A stretch of 64,000 nucleotides of DNA, taken from Bilabrum cf. latius (taxonomy: Eukaryota > Bigyra: Bicosoecida > Bigyra > Bicosoecida). The position numbers and the translations under genes were made by a program. Shown here piece after piece: positions 12,901 through 24,257 of the stretch. The stretch covers positions 124,001 through 188,000 of the forward strand of contig OZ237735.1 in assembly GCA_965178125.1 (NCBI GenBank). The letters run 5' to 3'. Below the pieces are notes generated by a model that saw only the letters and a program-made list of their open reading frames with translations, did no database searches and was not told where the DNA came from. The stretch's first letter is position 1. Each line of letters begins with the position of its first letter.

Positions 12901-15640
12901 AGCTCGCGCCGCTCAGTCCTCCCCGCTGACCCACGCCCAAGGCGGACAAGGTCAACGAAGGAAGCCCAGGCAGCGAGCGCCGCACAAGCAAAACCAAACA
13001 GCACAAATGCAGAGATGCTGGTGCAGCTCGCGCCGCGCAGTCCTCCCCGCTGACCCACGCCCAAGGCGGACAAGGTCAACGAAGGAAGCCCAGGCAGCGA
13101 GTACCACACAAGCCAGCCCAAACAGCAACAATGCAGAGATGCTGGTGCAGCTCGCGCCGCTCAGTCCTCCCCGCTGACCCACGCCCAAGGCGGACAAGGT
13201 CAACGAAGGAAGCCCAGGCAGCGAGCGCCGCACAAGCAAAACCAAACAGCACAAATGCAGAGATGCTGGCGCAGCTCGCGCCGCTCAGTCCTCCCCGCTG
13301 ACCCACGCCCAAGGCGGACAAGGTCAACGAAGGAAGCCCAGGCAGCGAGCGCCGCACAAGCAAAACCAAACAGCACAATGCAGAGATGCTGGTGCAGCTC
13401 GCGCCGCTCAGTCCTCCCCGCTGACCCACGCCCAAGGCGGACAAGGTCAACGAAGGGAGACCAGGCAGCGAGCGCCGCACAAGCAAAACCAAACAGCACA
13501 ATGCAGAGATGCTGGCGCAGCTCGCGCCGCTCAGTCCTCCCCGCTGACCCACGCCCAAGGCGGACAAGGTCAACGAAGGAAGCCCAGGCAGCGAGCGCCG
13601 CACAAGCAAAACCAAACAGCACAATGCAGAGATGCTGGTGCAGCTCGCGCCGCTCAGTCCTCCCCGCTGACCCACGCCCAAGGCGGACAAGGTCAACGAA
13701 GGGAGACCAGGCAGCGAGCGCCGCACAAGCAAAACCAAACAGCACAATGCAGAGATGCTGGTGCAGCTCGCGCCGCTCAGTCCTCCCCGCTGACCCACGC
13801 CCAAGGCGGACAAGGTCAACGAAGGGAGACCAGGCAGCGAGCGCCGCACAAGCCAGCCCAAACAGCAACAATGCAGAGATGCTGGTGCAGCTCGCGCCGC
13901 TCAGTCCTCCCCGCTGACCCACGCCCAAGGCGGACAAGGTCAACGAAGGAAGCCCAGGCAGCGGGCGCCGCACAAGCAAAACCAAACAGCACAATGCAGA
14001 GATGCTGGTGCAGCTCGCGCCGCTCAGTCCTCCCCGCTGACCCACGCCCAAGGCGGACAAGGTCAACGAAGGAAGCCCAGGCAGCGAGCGCCGCACAAGC
14101 AAAACCAAACAGCACAAATGCAGAGATGCTGGTGCAGCTCGCGCCGCTCAGTCCTCCCCGCTGACCCACGCCCAAGGCGGACAAGGTCAACGAAGGGAGC
14201 CCAGGCAGCGAGCGCCACACAAGCAAAACCAAACAGCACAAATGCAGAGATGCTGGTGCAGCTCGCGCCGCTCAGTCCTCCCCGCTGACCCACGCCCAAG
14301 GCGGACAAGGTCAACGAAGGAAGCCCAGGCAGCGAGCGCCGCACAAGCAAAACCAAACAGCACAAATGCAGAGATGCTGGTGCAGCTCGCGCCGCGCAGT
14401 CCTCCCCGCTGACCCACGCCCAAGGCGGACAAGGTCAACGAAGGAAGCCCAGGCAGCGAGTACCACACAAGCCAGCCCAAACAGCAACAATGCAGAGATG
14501 CTGGTGCAGCTCGCGCCGCTCAGTCCTCCCCGCTGACCCACGCCCAAGGCGGACAAGGTCAACGAAGGAAGCCCAGGCAGCGAGCGCCGCACAAGCAAAA
14601 CCAAACAGCACAAATGCAGAGATGCTGGCGCAGCTCGCGCCGCTCAGTCCTCCCCGCTGACCCACGCCCAAGGCGGACAAGGTCAACGAAGGAAGCCCAG
14701 GCAGCGAGCGCCGCACAAGCAAAACCAAACAGCACAAATGCAGAGATGCTGGTGCAGCTCGCGCCGCTTAGTCCTCTACGCTGACCCACGCCCAAGGCGG
14801 ACAAGGTCAACGAAGGAAGCCCAGGCAGCGAGCGCCGCACAAGCAAAACCAAACAGCACAATGCAGAGATGCTGGCGCAGCTCGCGCCGCTCAGTCCTCC
14901 CCGCTGACCCACGCCCAAGGCGGACAAGGTCAACGAAGGGAGACCAGGCAGCGAGCGCCGCACAAGCAAAACCAAACAGCACAAATGCAGAGATGCTGGT
15001 GCAGCTCGCGCCGCTCAGTCCTCCCCGCTGACCCACGCCCAAGGCGGACAAGGTCAACGAAGGAAGCCCAGGCAGCGAGCGCCGCACAAGCAAAACCAAA
15101 CAGCACAATGCAGAGATGCTGGCGCAGCTCACGCCGCTCAGTCCTCCCCGCTGACCCACGCCCAAGGCGGACAAGGTCAACAAAGGAAGCCCAGGCAGCG
15201 AGCGCCACACAAGCAAAACCAAACAGCACAAATGCAGAGATGCTGGTGCAGCTCGCGCCGCTCAGTCCTCCCCGCTGACCCACGCCCAAGGCGGACAAGG
15301 TCAACGAAGGAAGCCCAGGCAGCGAGCGCCGCACAAGCAAAACCAAACAGCACAAATGCAGAGATGCTGGTGCAGCTCGCGCCGCTCAGTCCTCCCCGCT
15401 GACCCACGCCCAAGGCGGACAAGGTCAACGAAGGGAGACCAGGCAGCGGGCGCCGCACAAGCAAAACCAAACAGCACAAATGCAGAGATGCTGGCGCAGC
15501 TCGCGCCGCTCAGTCCTCCCCGCTGACCCACGCCCAAGGCGGACAAGGTCAACGAAGGGAGCCCAGGCAGCGAGCGCCACACAAGCAAAACCAAACAGCA
15601 CAATGCAGAGATGCTGGTGCAGCTCGCGCCGCTCAGTGTT
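9925..15640. repeat. Satellite array: about 46-47 tandem copies of a 123/124-bp unit
   Basis: Consecutive copies of one GC-rich unit that can be indexed from ATGCAGAGATGCTGG. Forty-five steps between 10048 and 15603 fit 25 units of 123 bp and 20 of 124 bp. The length difference is one extra A or C at the junction (CACAATG, CACAAATG or CAACAATG). Units fall into a few subtypes, differing for example at GAAGGAAGCCC versus GAAGGGAGACC, GCGAGCG versus GCGGGCG, and AAGCAAAACC versus AAGCCAGCCC. Identity between copies is very high. Because 123 is 41 codons, both strands show long spurious open frames, but they shift at each 124-bp unit, so I do not call them genes. Confidence 0.97.
12390..14736. 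repeat. Higher-order duplication inside the satellite (period 1,359 bp)
   Basis: The ordered pattern of unit subtypes and junction lengths from about 12390 to 13377 recurs at about 13749 to 14736. The offset is 1,359 bp, equal to 11 monomers. Junctions at 12512, 12758, 12882, 13006 and 13254 match those at 13871, 14117, 14241, 14365 and 14613. About eight monomers are copied, pointing to a recent unequal exchange or block amplification. Confidence 0.85.
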
Positions 15641-15715
15641 TATTGCCGATCGCGAGGTCCGCGCCCAAGGAGAGAATTCTTAACGGAGGGAGACCACGCC
15701 GTGGGCGCTATTTCA
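15627..15715. repeat. Decayed terminal copy of the satellite unit
   Basis: After the last clean GCTCAGT the sequence departs (TGTTTATTGCC) but later rejoins the unit in order with GCCCAAGG, GGGAGACCA and GTGGGCGC. The spacing is that of a monomer and many substitutions are present. It looks like an old, unhomogenised copy at the array edge. Confidence 0.7.
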
Positions 15716-16125
15716 ACAGTATCATAATTGCAATTTTTAAGTCCCTCGGATACGGTACCACTATTACTGTTTTGCAGGCTAGCTGTCGCGTGTGTCACTT
15801 TAAGGTCTGCTTGCAGTTTGTCGCCGGCCTCTGACTTGTTTGTCCTGAGGCTTAGCTGGCATCCTGACAAGCTGGCTTAACAGTAACTCCCCATTGATTC
15901 CGGTAAGCCTCGAAATTTTTCTCTGTTCTCCTTTCTTCTCGGATTCCACTCGTGATGCTCGCTTCTTCGCGTTCGTGGTGCGCGGATCGTATACCAGTAT
16001 TGGCACGCTATCACTGGTCTTGGAGCTCTTATCCCGGAACTAGTAGTATACCAATGGCACACGCCCCTTTTCACAGAAACTAAGAGCTTGCACGGCACAT
16101 TAGCTTGTAGACGTCCATTTCGAGT
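15716..16125. other. Spacer between the satellite and MEIG1
   Basis: AT-richer than its surroundings. No convincing coding frame, tRNA or other RNA gene was seen. It presumably includes the promoter and 5' UTR of the MEIG1-like gene. Confidence 0.5.
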
Positions 16126-17106
16126 ATGGCAAGTCGAAACAGGAGTCGTAAGGGTCGACCGTCGAGCCTGACTGCTGGGGGTCGATCAGTTCTTGCTACT
16201 TCAACGGCACGCAGCGCACCAAGCTTCGGCATGGACGGGATCGGTATAAGTGCGTCTGCAATTCGATCGGCCGCCACGTCAGTACCAAAATCAGGCTAGC
16301 GGGCGGGTTCGCGAAGCGCAAAGGGCGCATCTACTGGCGCTGGCCGCGGTGCTGCAATCGCAGTCTCAGCTGCTGGTGCACGTTCCCGCCCACCTGATGC
16401 CGCTTCTGGTCGAGCTGGGGTAGCATCAAGCTCAGTTCCACTGGTTCCTAGCAGATCAGGTTCGGCCCGGCCACCTGAGGGTTCGACGAGCGGTCCGTCA
16501 TCTGCAACGACACCCTCAACTGGCACTGCGCAAGCGCCCGCGCGACCAGCTCCCGCCGGATTTCGACCAAGGGAACCTAAAAGCATGAAGCGTGGGGCTA
16601 CGTGGTCTCCGGCTGTAGAAAATGGTAAGTCACTTGCACATGAGTTCACCGTGGTCGCAACGGTGGTGGTCGCAACGGCTTGCAACGTGACCCACTGCCC
16701 ATGCTCCCTTCCCTGGTCACCACGCCTGCTTCGCGCTTCCACCGCAGCGTATCGCCTGCAGGAGGCCGGGTGGCGAGGCATGGACGAGTACGTCGCTGCG
16801 CACGGGTACCCGGCGACCTGGAGTCGGACGGGATTCATAGCCAGCCTGCAGATGAAGCCAGACGGGGGGGCGGGGGCTGCAACTGGAACTGGGCCTGGGA
16901 TTAGCAGAGCGCCATCTACCGCAGCCAAGGGGAGGCTGGAGGAAGCTAAATCCGGTGAGGCTGGGAGTAGGGGCGAGGGGGATACCAGAGGCAGTAGCGG
17001 TGGCAGTGGTAGTGGCGCGGGAGGAGGAGCTTGCTACGTGTACTACAGCCAGGGGCGAGAGTGCGAGGATAAGTTCGTGTCGCGAGTGAAACTGTTCGAA
17101 TATTGA
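16126..17106 (+). CDS. MEIG1: MEIG1-like flagellar protein
   Basis: Two exons, 16126-16624 and 16748-17106, with an intron of 123 nt (GTAAGT...CCGCAG), giving 285 residues. The start ATG follows an in-frame TAA. TAG at 16297 is read as Gln; the stop is TGA. The first half is Ser/Ala/Arg-rich and unrecognised. The second half is a MEIG1 domain: W-x-x-x-VENAYRLQEAGWRGMDEY, then W-x-RTGFIASLQMK, and at the end YVYYSQGRECEDKFVSRVK. Animal MEIG1 is about 88 residues. Here the domain is split by roughly 60 Gly/Ser/Ala-rich residues at the loop before YVYY. MEIG1 partners PACRG in sperm-flagellum assembly, so a role in the flagellum is likely. Confidence 0.87.
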
Positions 17107-17300
17107 TCTGTCCTGTCATCGCACATGGTGCTGTGCTATTGGGGCTGCTGCCCACCATCAAGAAGCTGCCTGCGGAACACTATCCTGCTTATGCGCGGCG
17201 CCCGAAGCGAGCTCGTGTGGTTTCGCATGCTCGACCGCACCTCACTTTTGCGTCGGCATTTTCGAAACACGGCATTAACTCGCGGTGCAGGGCCGTTAAG

Positions 17301-20300
17301 ATGAGCTAGATCCTTGTAGATAATCCGTCAAGCTTGTTGCAAGCAACCACTGTTGCTGGTGTGCCGAGTAAACGCAAGGAGCAGCAACTTGGACTCTCGG
17401 TTGTGGATGCTCTCTACCGCGAAGACCGCGAGCACCCGAGGCAGTTGGAAGGCACGTATCAGTTCAAGTTTGACGAGCGCTCAATCAGAACAGAAACGGA
17501 CCTGGGCGTGACGAGGACTTTCGTGCAGAAGCGCAAGCGCACCGTGGCACGACCTCTAAACTACGATGTCTGCTGCACGAGGATGGGAAGGCATTGCCCC
17601 AAAAGCTTCGACATGTGGGTTTGTAACCCGTGCTGCGAAGGATATGAGTCAGAATGGGCTCGATTTGGGCCTGCCGTATCCAAGTGAGACTTCATCATGA
17701 TGCTGGTGCCAGTGGTGCACACACTTCGCGGGACTCACGCCTCTTGCTGGTTTTGCGTTCGAGGCAACACCGACCCGACAATGCCACCCATGCCCCATTC
17801 GCAGCTTCTTCAAGTTTGAAAAGCTATTAATCGGTCTTTTCGTTGTCCTCGGGACAGCGAGCTTGCCCATCCTGCTCCTGAGTGCAGCCGGTCAGGGGTT
17901 CTGGCAATCCCAAGACGGGCAGGCTAGCTGGTTCTCAGCCATGTTTAAGGCGTCGGTGGGGAACCTGGGAGAATGGCAAGGAGACATGCTGCGATTTCAC
18001 ATCAAATCATGTCCCGAATCGTTGTACGAAGACTGCATCGTTCCGAAGTAGGACCTCGGCGAGTCGTTCGCCACGCTGAGCGCTTTCGCATGCATCGTGG
18101 TTCTGCTCGCGACGTCTTGGCTACTGCACTTCGAACAGAAAGACATAAACAAGGCAGAGCGTAAGGCTTTGTCGTTGCAGTCGTACGCTGTTTTCCTCCC
18201 GTGGGTGCCAAGCTGGGCCACAGAGGCGCAGCTCCGCCGCCACTTCGAGCGCGTGCTCCCGCCTGACCCTGACACCAAGCAGCCGCCCAAAATCACTGAC
18301 GTCACGGTGGTACAGAACAACTTCCACCTTATGAGCATGTTCATGAGGCACGGCCAACTCCGCACCTCCATCGATCGGCAGGAGGCAGCGGCCGCTAACC
18401 TTGTTTTCGATGACCTGGCGTGGTGGGAGTGCGGGTGCTGGTCGAGGGAGCGGCGCATCGAGGCCATGCGCAGGCAAGCAGCTGAGCTCAGAAAGCAAAA
18501 GGAATTGCTCGACAGACGGCTGCGTCGCTGTCGCGCTGTTTCGAAAGCAAAGATGCTCGCCCGCATCGCCGAGGACTTGCAGGAGGACGTGGACCAGGGT
18601 CGCGCGGCTGGGTGCCTGTGCTGGTCAACGAGGGCGCAGCTGGACGCCATCAAAGCGGAAATGGGCCGGCACAGCCGCTGCTAGGACAACCCCTCCGGCA
18701 AATCGCCGGGCCAGAGCGAAGCGGTAGCAGCATTCGTCGTGTTTGAGGATGCCCGCGGCAGGAGGGCGGCGCTGGACGCGTACCCCAACTCGGTGTGGCA
18801 CTAGGGGTGCTGCCAGAGGAAACAGAAGCACCTGACAAACGCATCAGTCGTTGATCGCGAATCTGCAGCTTCAGGTCCTGGCCCCGCTGCCTCGCAGGCC
18901 AGGCACCATCCAGCGGAGCAGGAGACGGTGCCCTTGCAGGTACTGAAGGCGCCGGCCGTCGGTGATGTGGTGTGGGAAAATCTAAGCGCTGCCAGCGGGC
19001 GCTCCTGGCATCTCGTCGGGCTCTCTTGCCTTGCAATTGCAGTTGTGGCGTCGCTCGTGCTGGCCATCGTGGTGGCAGCCGCCGTGTCCCTAGCACGCGC
19101 CGAGATGCTTCTTCCTGGTGACCCGCCCATGCCGTGCTCCCGACTGGCAGCCGTGCAGAACGCGACTGGGCTGGCCCTCCGCGGCTCTGACGGGTCCTTT
19201 GACCCCTCCACGCAGCCGCAATGGCCCGCGGCCTTGCAGTTTGCAGAGACGGCATTCGGAAGAGACGGTGCCGCCCCGCTGCTGGGCGGTGACCCGGCCT
19301 TGCGCAACGAAACCATGCAGGCGTGCTACTGCAGGGCACTGCCGTGGAGCAACATGACCGACGAAGGGCTGGCGGCGCTCCCCGACGGTGCACTCTGCAG
19401 GGAGCAGGCGTGCCCAGCCCTTGCCATGCGCAGCCTGGGCGACGCGATGGGCCAGCCGCACTGCGAGGACTGGATGGCGGCCTACTGGCTGGTGCTGGCG
19501 CTGTCCATGGCCGGGTGCATCGTCTTGGCTGCAGCCGTGCCCGCGACGCAGTGGGTCGTGCGGCTTGCAGTGCAGACGGGCCGGCCGGCCACGCACGAGG
19601 GCGCCGAGATGCAGGTGGGCCTGGGGCTGGTCCTGGCGTGGGTCGGGCAAGCAGCGGTGGGAGCCGCGGCTGTGGGCCTCGCAGTGCACGGAGATTTCAA
19701 CCGAGCATGGTACACAGATACCGGTGGGTACTTGGTCCTCTCTGTACTCCTATTCGCCCTACAGCCGCCCCTGTAGACGGTCCTCGAGTGGTCGTGCAAG
19801 CGCAGCGAGCGGCTGTCCACCTCGGCACCCTCACAGCACGACCTCGAGGAAAAGTACACGGGGCCGGAGGCGGACCACACGGCCCGACTCGCCCACCAGC
19901 ACGCCCTACTCTGGGCCTGCCTCATCGTGGGCCCGGGCCTGCCTGCAGTGCACTGGGTCGGGCTAGCGGCCGCCCTCGCGAACCACTTCGCAGACAAGCT
20001 GGCCTTTGCCTGGCTGCACCGCACACCCGTGCCCACTAGCGGCAGGGTCGGTGCCTCGCTCACCAAGGCCCTCCCCTTCGCCGTTCCGCTGCACCTCCTC
20101 GTTGGCATCTGGCAGCTGGGCCAGCCCGCGATCTTTGGGGGGGGCGCGGGGGCCGACAACATCGTAGGCGACATCGTGAGCGTAAGTGGCGATGGCAGCG
20201 CCGATTCTGATGATACTTCTTCCGGCGGGGTGCTGCTTGACGTGGCGGATCGGCTGTCCTCGCGATCCACTTTGCCTCTGGTGCTGCTGCTCGCTCTTTT

Positions 20301-21144
20301 GGTGGCAGTTTTTGCGCTCTGGCAGCTGCTTACGTGCTTCGCTGGGAGTGCTCGCCTACTGCTGGGCGCGTGTGGGCTGGACGGGTGCATGGACGAGCGA
20401 GAGGAAAACGAGAGGGGCAGCACCAGCACCAGCACCGGGCAGTAGAAGTCCTTCTCCTCGTCCTCCTCCTCCTCCTCGAGCAGTGAGGGCCTGCCTCCGC
20501 TGGCAGAGGCCCTGCGGGAGGACCTCATCAGCGGGCCCAGGCGCTACTCTGTGTTCGAGAACGAGAGGTACCGTCGGTTGTTTGCAGTAGACAAGGAATG
20601 GGCGGACAAGCACCACTCTCTGCTGGACCTCCTGGACTTGGGCCGAGGGGCTTGTGCTGGCAGTGGTGGCAGGGGCCTGCTAGCGGGAGGGGGTGCGCTG
20701 CAGCAAGAGCAGCTGCTCACAAAGCTGCGTAGTGCAAGTGGGGGCCGTACCGGGGCCTCTGAAACGGACACCAAGACTAAGGCGTTGACCGAGCGAGAGT
20801 CCGAGCCGGAGGGCTCTGCTGCCGGCGGACAGGGAGGGTCATGCTCGAGCTCTGCGGCCAGCGCTGGGGTGGGCGTGCTCGCATCGGGATCAACCGCAGC
20901 ACCGGCACCTACGAGTAGTACCAGTGATGACGCCAGCCCGCGAAGGCAGGACGTGGCCCCTGCCCCTGCCCCTGCCCCGACTCGGAGTGCCCGGCCGATG
21001 CCGCCGCCGGGTCCACCGGGGAAGGGGCCGAGCAAGTCTCCGCTATCTTCATTTGGCGGAAAGAAGCCCCCGCCACCGCCGGGCGACGGATACGAAGAAG
21101 AGTACGACATCAACAAGGCGGAATGGTCGAGTGATGACGAGTGA
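17301..21144 (+). CDS. OSCA/CSC1/TMEM63-like mechanosensitive cation channel
   Basis: Two exons, 17301-17683 and 17805-21144 (intron 121 nt, donor GTGAGA), giving about 1,240 residues. TAGs at 17307 (third codon), 18049, 18682, 18802, 19774 and 20443 are read as Gln; the stop is TGA. Family marks are an early membrane segment (FEKLLIGLFVVLGTASLPIL) and a second at residue ~255. These are followed by the cytosolic region with YAVFLPWVP and AFVVFEDARG, then APAVGDVVWENL, the hallmark 'APxPxDIxWENL' block. Several hydrophobic helices follow, and YTGPEADHTARLAHQHALLWAC matches the YTGPEF block between late helices. The family forms osmotic- or stretch-gated Ca2+-permeable channels. The C-terminal tail (after about 20450) is Ser- and acid-rich. 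Extra Gly/Ala stretches lengthen the loops. Confidence 0.85.
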
Positions 21145-21638
21145 TAGCGCGCGAGTGTGGCGTGTGCACGTCTCGCGCATTGCTCGATGGCACCGCTCGT
21201 TGCTGGCTGTTCGGTGGCTTTGCGGTACCAGCCCGCATACTGAAATACGACTAAAATACGTGCCATCACGATTCTAGGCGATTCTACACCTGCAAGTACG
21301 GTCAACCGCGGAAAATCGCAGAAAAGTAAAGTAACGCGCAGTTTTGCAGATGGTTCTGGTTTTCTTGCGACGGTTCCATCACTCTCATTGTTATTCCAGC
21401 AGTTTCGTTGCATAGGTACTGTAGCCTTGCGCTGAGTCGATACTGTCGCTGGTAAAACCAGACTTCGATTGACTGGAACCGCCAGCGAAGTCTACTGGGC
21501 TGATTGCTAAAGTAATCTGTGTTTGGAGTGAGCAGGTGACTGGACAACTTTCCGTGCGGAAGCTCTGCAAGGTTGAAGCAACCTGCGTACCCGGTAGTAC
21601 TGGGTAGATAAAGACTGTAGACAGATACGATAGCTAGC
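21145..21638. other. Intergenic spacer between the OSCA-like and FtsH genes
   Basis: No supported gene on either strand, and the sequence is less GC-rich than the coding regions. A 198-codon open frame on the minus strand (21302-21898) overlaps the start of FtsH and has no coding character. An in-frame TAA at 21609 bounds the FtsH start. Confidence 0.5.
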
Positions 21639-24146
21639 ATGCGAATCGGCTCATGCTCACGGATAGGCCAGAGAGCGCTGCGGATGGCGCAGTCTGACGT
21701 AGCAAGGTGCTCTCGCGGGATGAGTTCTCGAGGGGCCTCAGCCCTTCTGCCACACTCCCGGTTACAATCTTCAAGCTTGACGAGGCGGTTTGGAGCGGAA
21801 GGTGGTCTGTTCAACGGCAACCGCGCAGCTGTCAGCACTTCGCGTGCGAGCACGTCGTCACGTGCGCCCAAAGCCGTTTCCATTAGGTCAATAAGCATGA
21901 AAGCATCATCCCTCAGGAGATTAGAAAGCGTAGCAAACAGAAGCCCGGACGATGCGGACGCGCAGGCTGAGTACTTGTTCGCTTTGAACAGCGCCGGGTA
22001 CCACTCGGAAGTTGTTCGAAGGGTGCAGAGCGGTCAGTTTGCGAACAACAACGTGTCCGATCTGGAAGCAATCCGTGCTAAGGCAAGAATGGATTACAGA
22101 AGTGGCGCGAGCTCCAGCGAGTAGCAGTCTTTGGACCGCATGCACCAGGCGGCGACGGAACGCCTTTATTCCAGCGGGATGGGACGCAGGCAGTTCCAAA
22201 GCAACGAGCAGCCCCGGTCGCGACCCGAGCCCGCGTATGAGAGCAATGGTGATAGCAATGGCAGCAGTGGGGGCGCTGGCGCGGGCGGAGGCCAGACCCT
22301 GGGCACGCCAGAATCTCCTCTGCACATGCAGTTCGTGCAGAGCGGCTTCGACAGGGCCATGCGGCTGATCCAGGGGGCCGTGTCCATCGCATTTGCCTGC
22401 TTCTTGGCCTACACGCTGTACTCTGTGGGCAGCGGCCTGTCTCAGGGCAAGGGCGGGGGAGGGCTGCAGGACCTGCTTGGCGAGCGCCGCACCAAGGAGG
22501 CCAAGATCCCGGACACGAGGTTCAGCGACGTGAGGGGTGCGGAGGAGGCACGCGAGGAGCTCGAGGTGATCGTCAAGTTCCTCAAAGACCCATCCAAGTT
22601 TGCCGGGCTGGGGGCCAAGATCCCCAGGGGCGTGTTGCTGGTGGGGCCCCCGGGGACTGGAAAGACCCTGCTGGCCAGGGCCGTGGCGGGGGAAGCTGGC
22701 TGCAAGTTCTACTCGGCCAGCGGCAGCGAGTTCGAGGAGGTCTTCGTGGGCCGCGGCGCCCGCCGCGTGCGCGACCTCTTCGAGGAGGCCCGCAAGAACG
22801 CGCCGTCGATCGTGTTCATCGACGAGGTGGATGCAGTGGGGGCCAAGAGGGACCGCTTCAACGGGGGCAGCCAGCGGCAGACTCTGAACCAGATGCTGGC
22901 CAGCATGGACGGCTTCGAGAAGAGCGACAACGTGGTGGTGGTGGCGGCCACCAACGACCCGGACAGCCTGGACAGCGCCCTCGTGCGCCCCGGCCGCTTC
23001 GACACCAAGGTGCAGGTGCCTCTGCCCTCGAGGGACGGCCGCAAGGACATCCTGGAGTACTACATCGGCAAGGTCAAGGCCGCCGCCGATGTGGACGCGC
23101 AGCTCCTGTCGGCTGCCACCCCGGGCATGAGCGGCGCCCAGATCGAGGCGATGATCAACGAGGCCGCCATCCTGGCGAGCAAGCGCGGGGCCGAGGAGGT
23201 CGACCTGGAGGACATCGAGGAGGCGAGGGACAAGGTGTGGATGGGACCCGCCCTGCGGTCTCGCAAACAGACGGAGCGCACGAAGCGCATCACGGCGTAC
23301 CACGAGGCGGGACACACGCTCACCGCTCTGCTGGTCAAGCACGAGAGCCCGCTGCATAAGGTCACCATCGTGCCGAGGGGTAACGCGGGGGGCGTGACCT
23401 TCTTCTTGGAGCGGGAGGAATCGTTCATGACCCGCAAGGACATGCTCAACCAGCTGGCCGTGGCCATGGGCGGCCGTGTGGCGGAGGAGATCATCTTTGG
23501 CAGGGACGACGTGACCCAGGGAGCCATGGGTGACCTGCAGCAGGCCACCAGCCTGGCCCGCAACTACGTGAAGCGCTTCGGGCTCAGCGAGGGCCTGCTG
23601 GCGCACTACAACTCGAGCCAGCACGAGACCCGCCCTTCCTCCGCGATCGACGGCAAGATCGACGAGGAGGTGGAGAAGCTGCTGCGGGAGGCGCGCGAGA
23701 GGGTGGTGCAGCTGCTGACGACCAACCAGCCCAAGCTGGAGATGCTCGCGCAGTCGCTGCTCAAGTACGAGACTCTCACTGCGGAGGAGGTGCACATGGT
23801 CATCGGGGGGCAGGTGCTGCCCCCACCCGAGGAGCTCGTGGAGCAGCGCAAGCAGCGGCGCCTGCAGCTGATGCAGAGGGAGGCCCAGAGGCTGGCCAAG
23901 CTGGAGGACGAGCGCAACGGGGAGGCCGGCGTGACCACCAAGTCCTCCGCGGGCGGGTGGGGACTCGGGAGCGTCTTCGGGGGCGGGTCGAGCAGCAGCA
24001 AGACGAAGGAGGAAGTGGCTGCCGGGGGACAGGCGGCTGGAGGCGGATCCGACGAGCCTCCGCTGCCGGGCGCGGCGCCGGATGAGGACGAGGAAGACGA
24101 GGAGGGCGCGGCCGAGGGAAGTGGCGGGGGCAGGCGATGGGATTGA
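21639..24146 (+). CDS. YME1: Mitochondrial i-AAA protease (YME1/FtsH)
   Basis: About 835 residues with a single TAG at 22122 read as Gln; the stop is TGA. The N-terminus is Arg/Ser-rich and acid-poor like a mitochondrial presequence. It is followed by a helical segment (AQAEYLFALNSAGYHSEV) typical of YME1/FtsH4 N-domains, then one membrane helix (about 246-266). The AAA module has Walker A GPPGTGKT (about 335-343), Walker B FIDEVDA (393-399) and the arginine fingers of the second region of homology (VRPGRFD). The zinc protease motif HEAGH is at 555-559. One membrane span plus the N-domain fits i-AAA facing the intermembrane space, which degrades inner-membrane proteins. A low-complexity Gly/acid tail extends beyond the usual end. 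Without TAG read-through the N-domain would be cut off. Confidence 0.93.
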
Positions 24147-24257
24147 TTTGTTCGTGCTGGGACCGTGAGTTGGGCTGTGCATAGGGTATCAATTTGTTGC
24201 ATCCTTTTCCTATTGCCTTTTTACAATCGCTGGCAGCCACCCAGCCGGCGGCGGCAC

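Noticed and set aside
9925-15640. Tandem 41-residue repeat protein encoded by the satellite
   Set aside because: Long frames are open on both strands only because 123 is divisible by three, and each 124-bp unit breaks the frame. There is no start, promoter or conserved unit reading that persists through the array.
9925-15640. CRISPR array
   Set aside because: There are no unique spacers between the repeats; the whole 123/124-bp unit is repeated. The genome is eukaryotic with introns.
15716-17300. tRNA or other small RNA genes in the spacers
   Set aside because: I looked for T-loop and anticodon-arm patterns, including a CUA anticodon that would read UAG, and saw none I could support. A covariance-model search would settle this.
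22122-22130. FtsH starting at the TTG or ATG just after the TAG at 22122
   Set aside because: The upstream frame encodes a presequence-like N-terminus and the conserved YME1-type helical domain in the same frame, so the start is at 21639 with TAG read through.
21921-24182. 753-codon open frame on the strand opposite FtsH
   Set aside because: It is a mirror of the FtsH codons in GC-rich DNA (His/Leu/Gln-rich, no domains) and lies entirely opposite a clear AAA protease.
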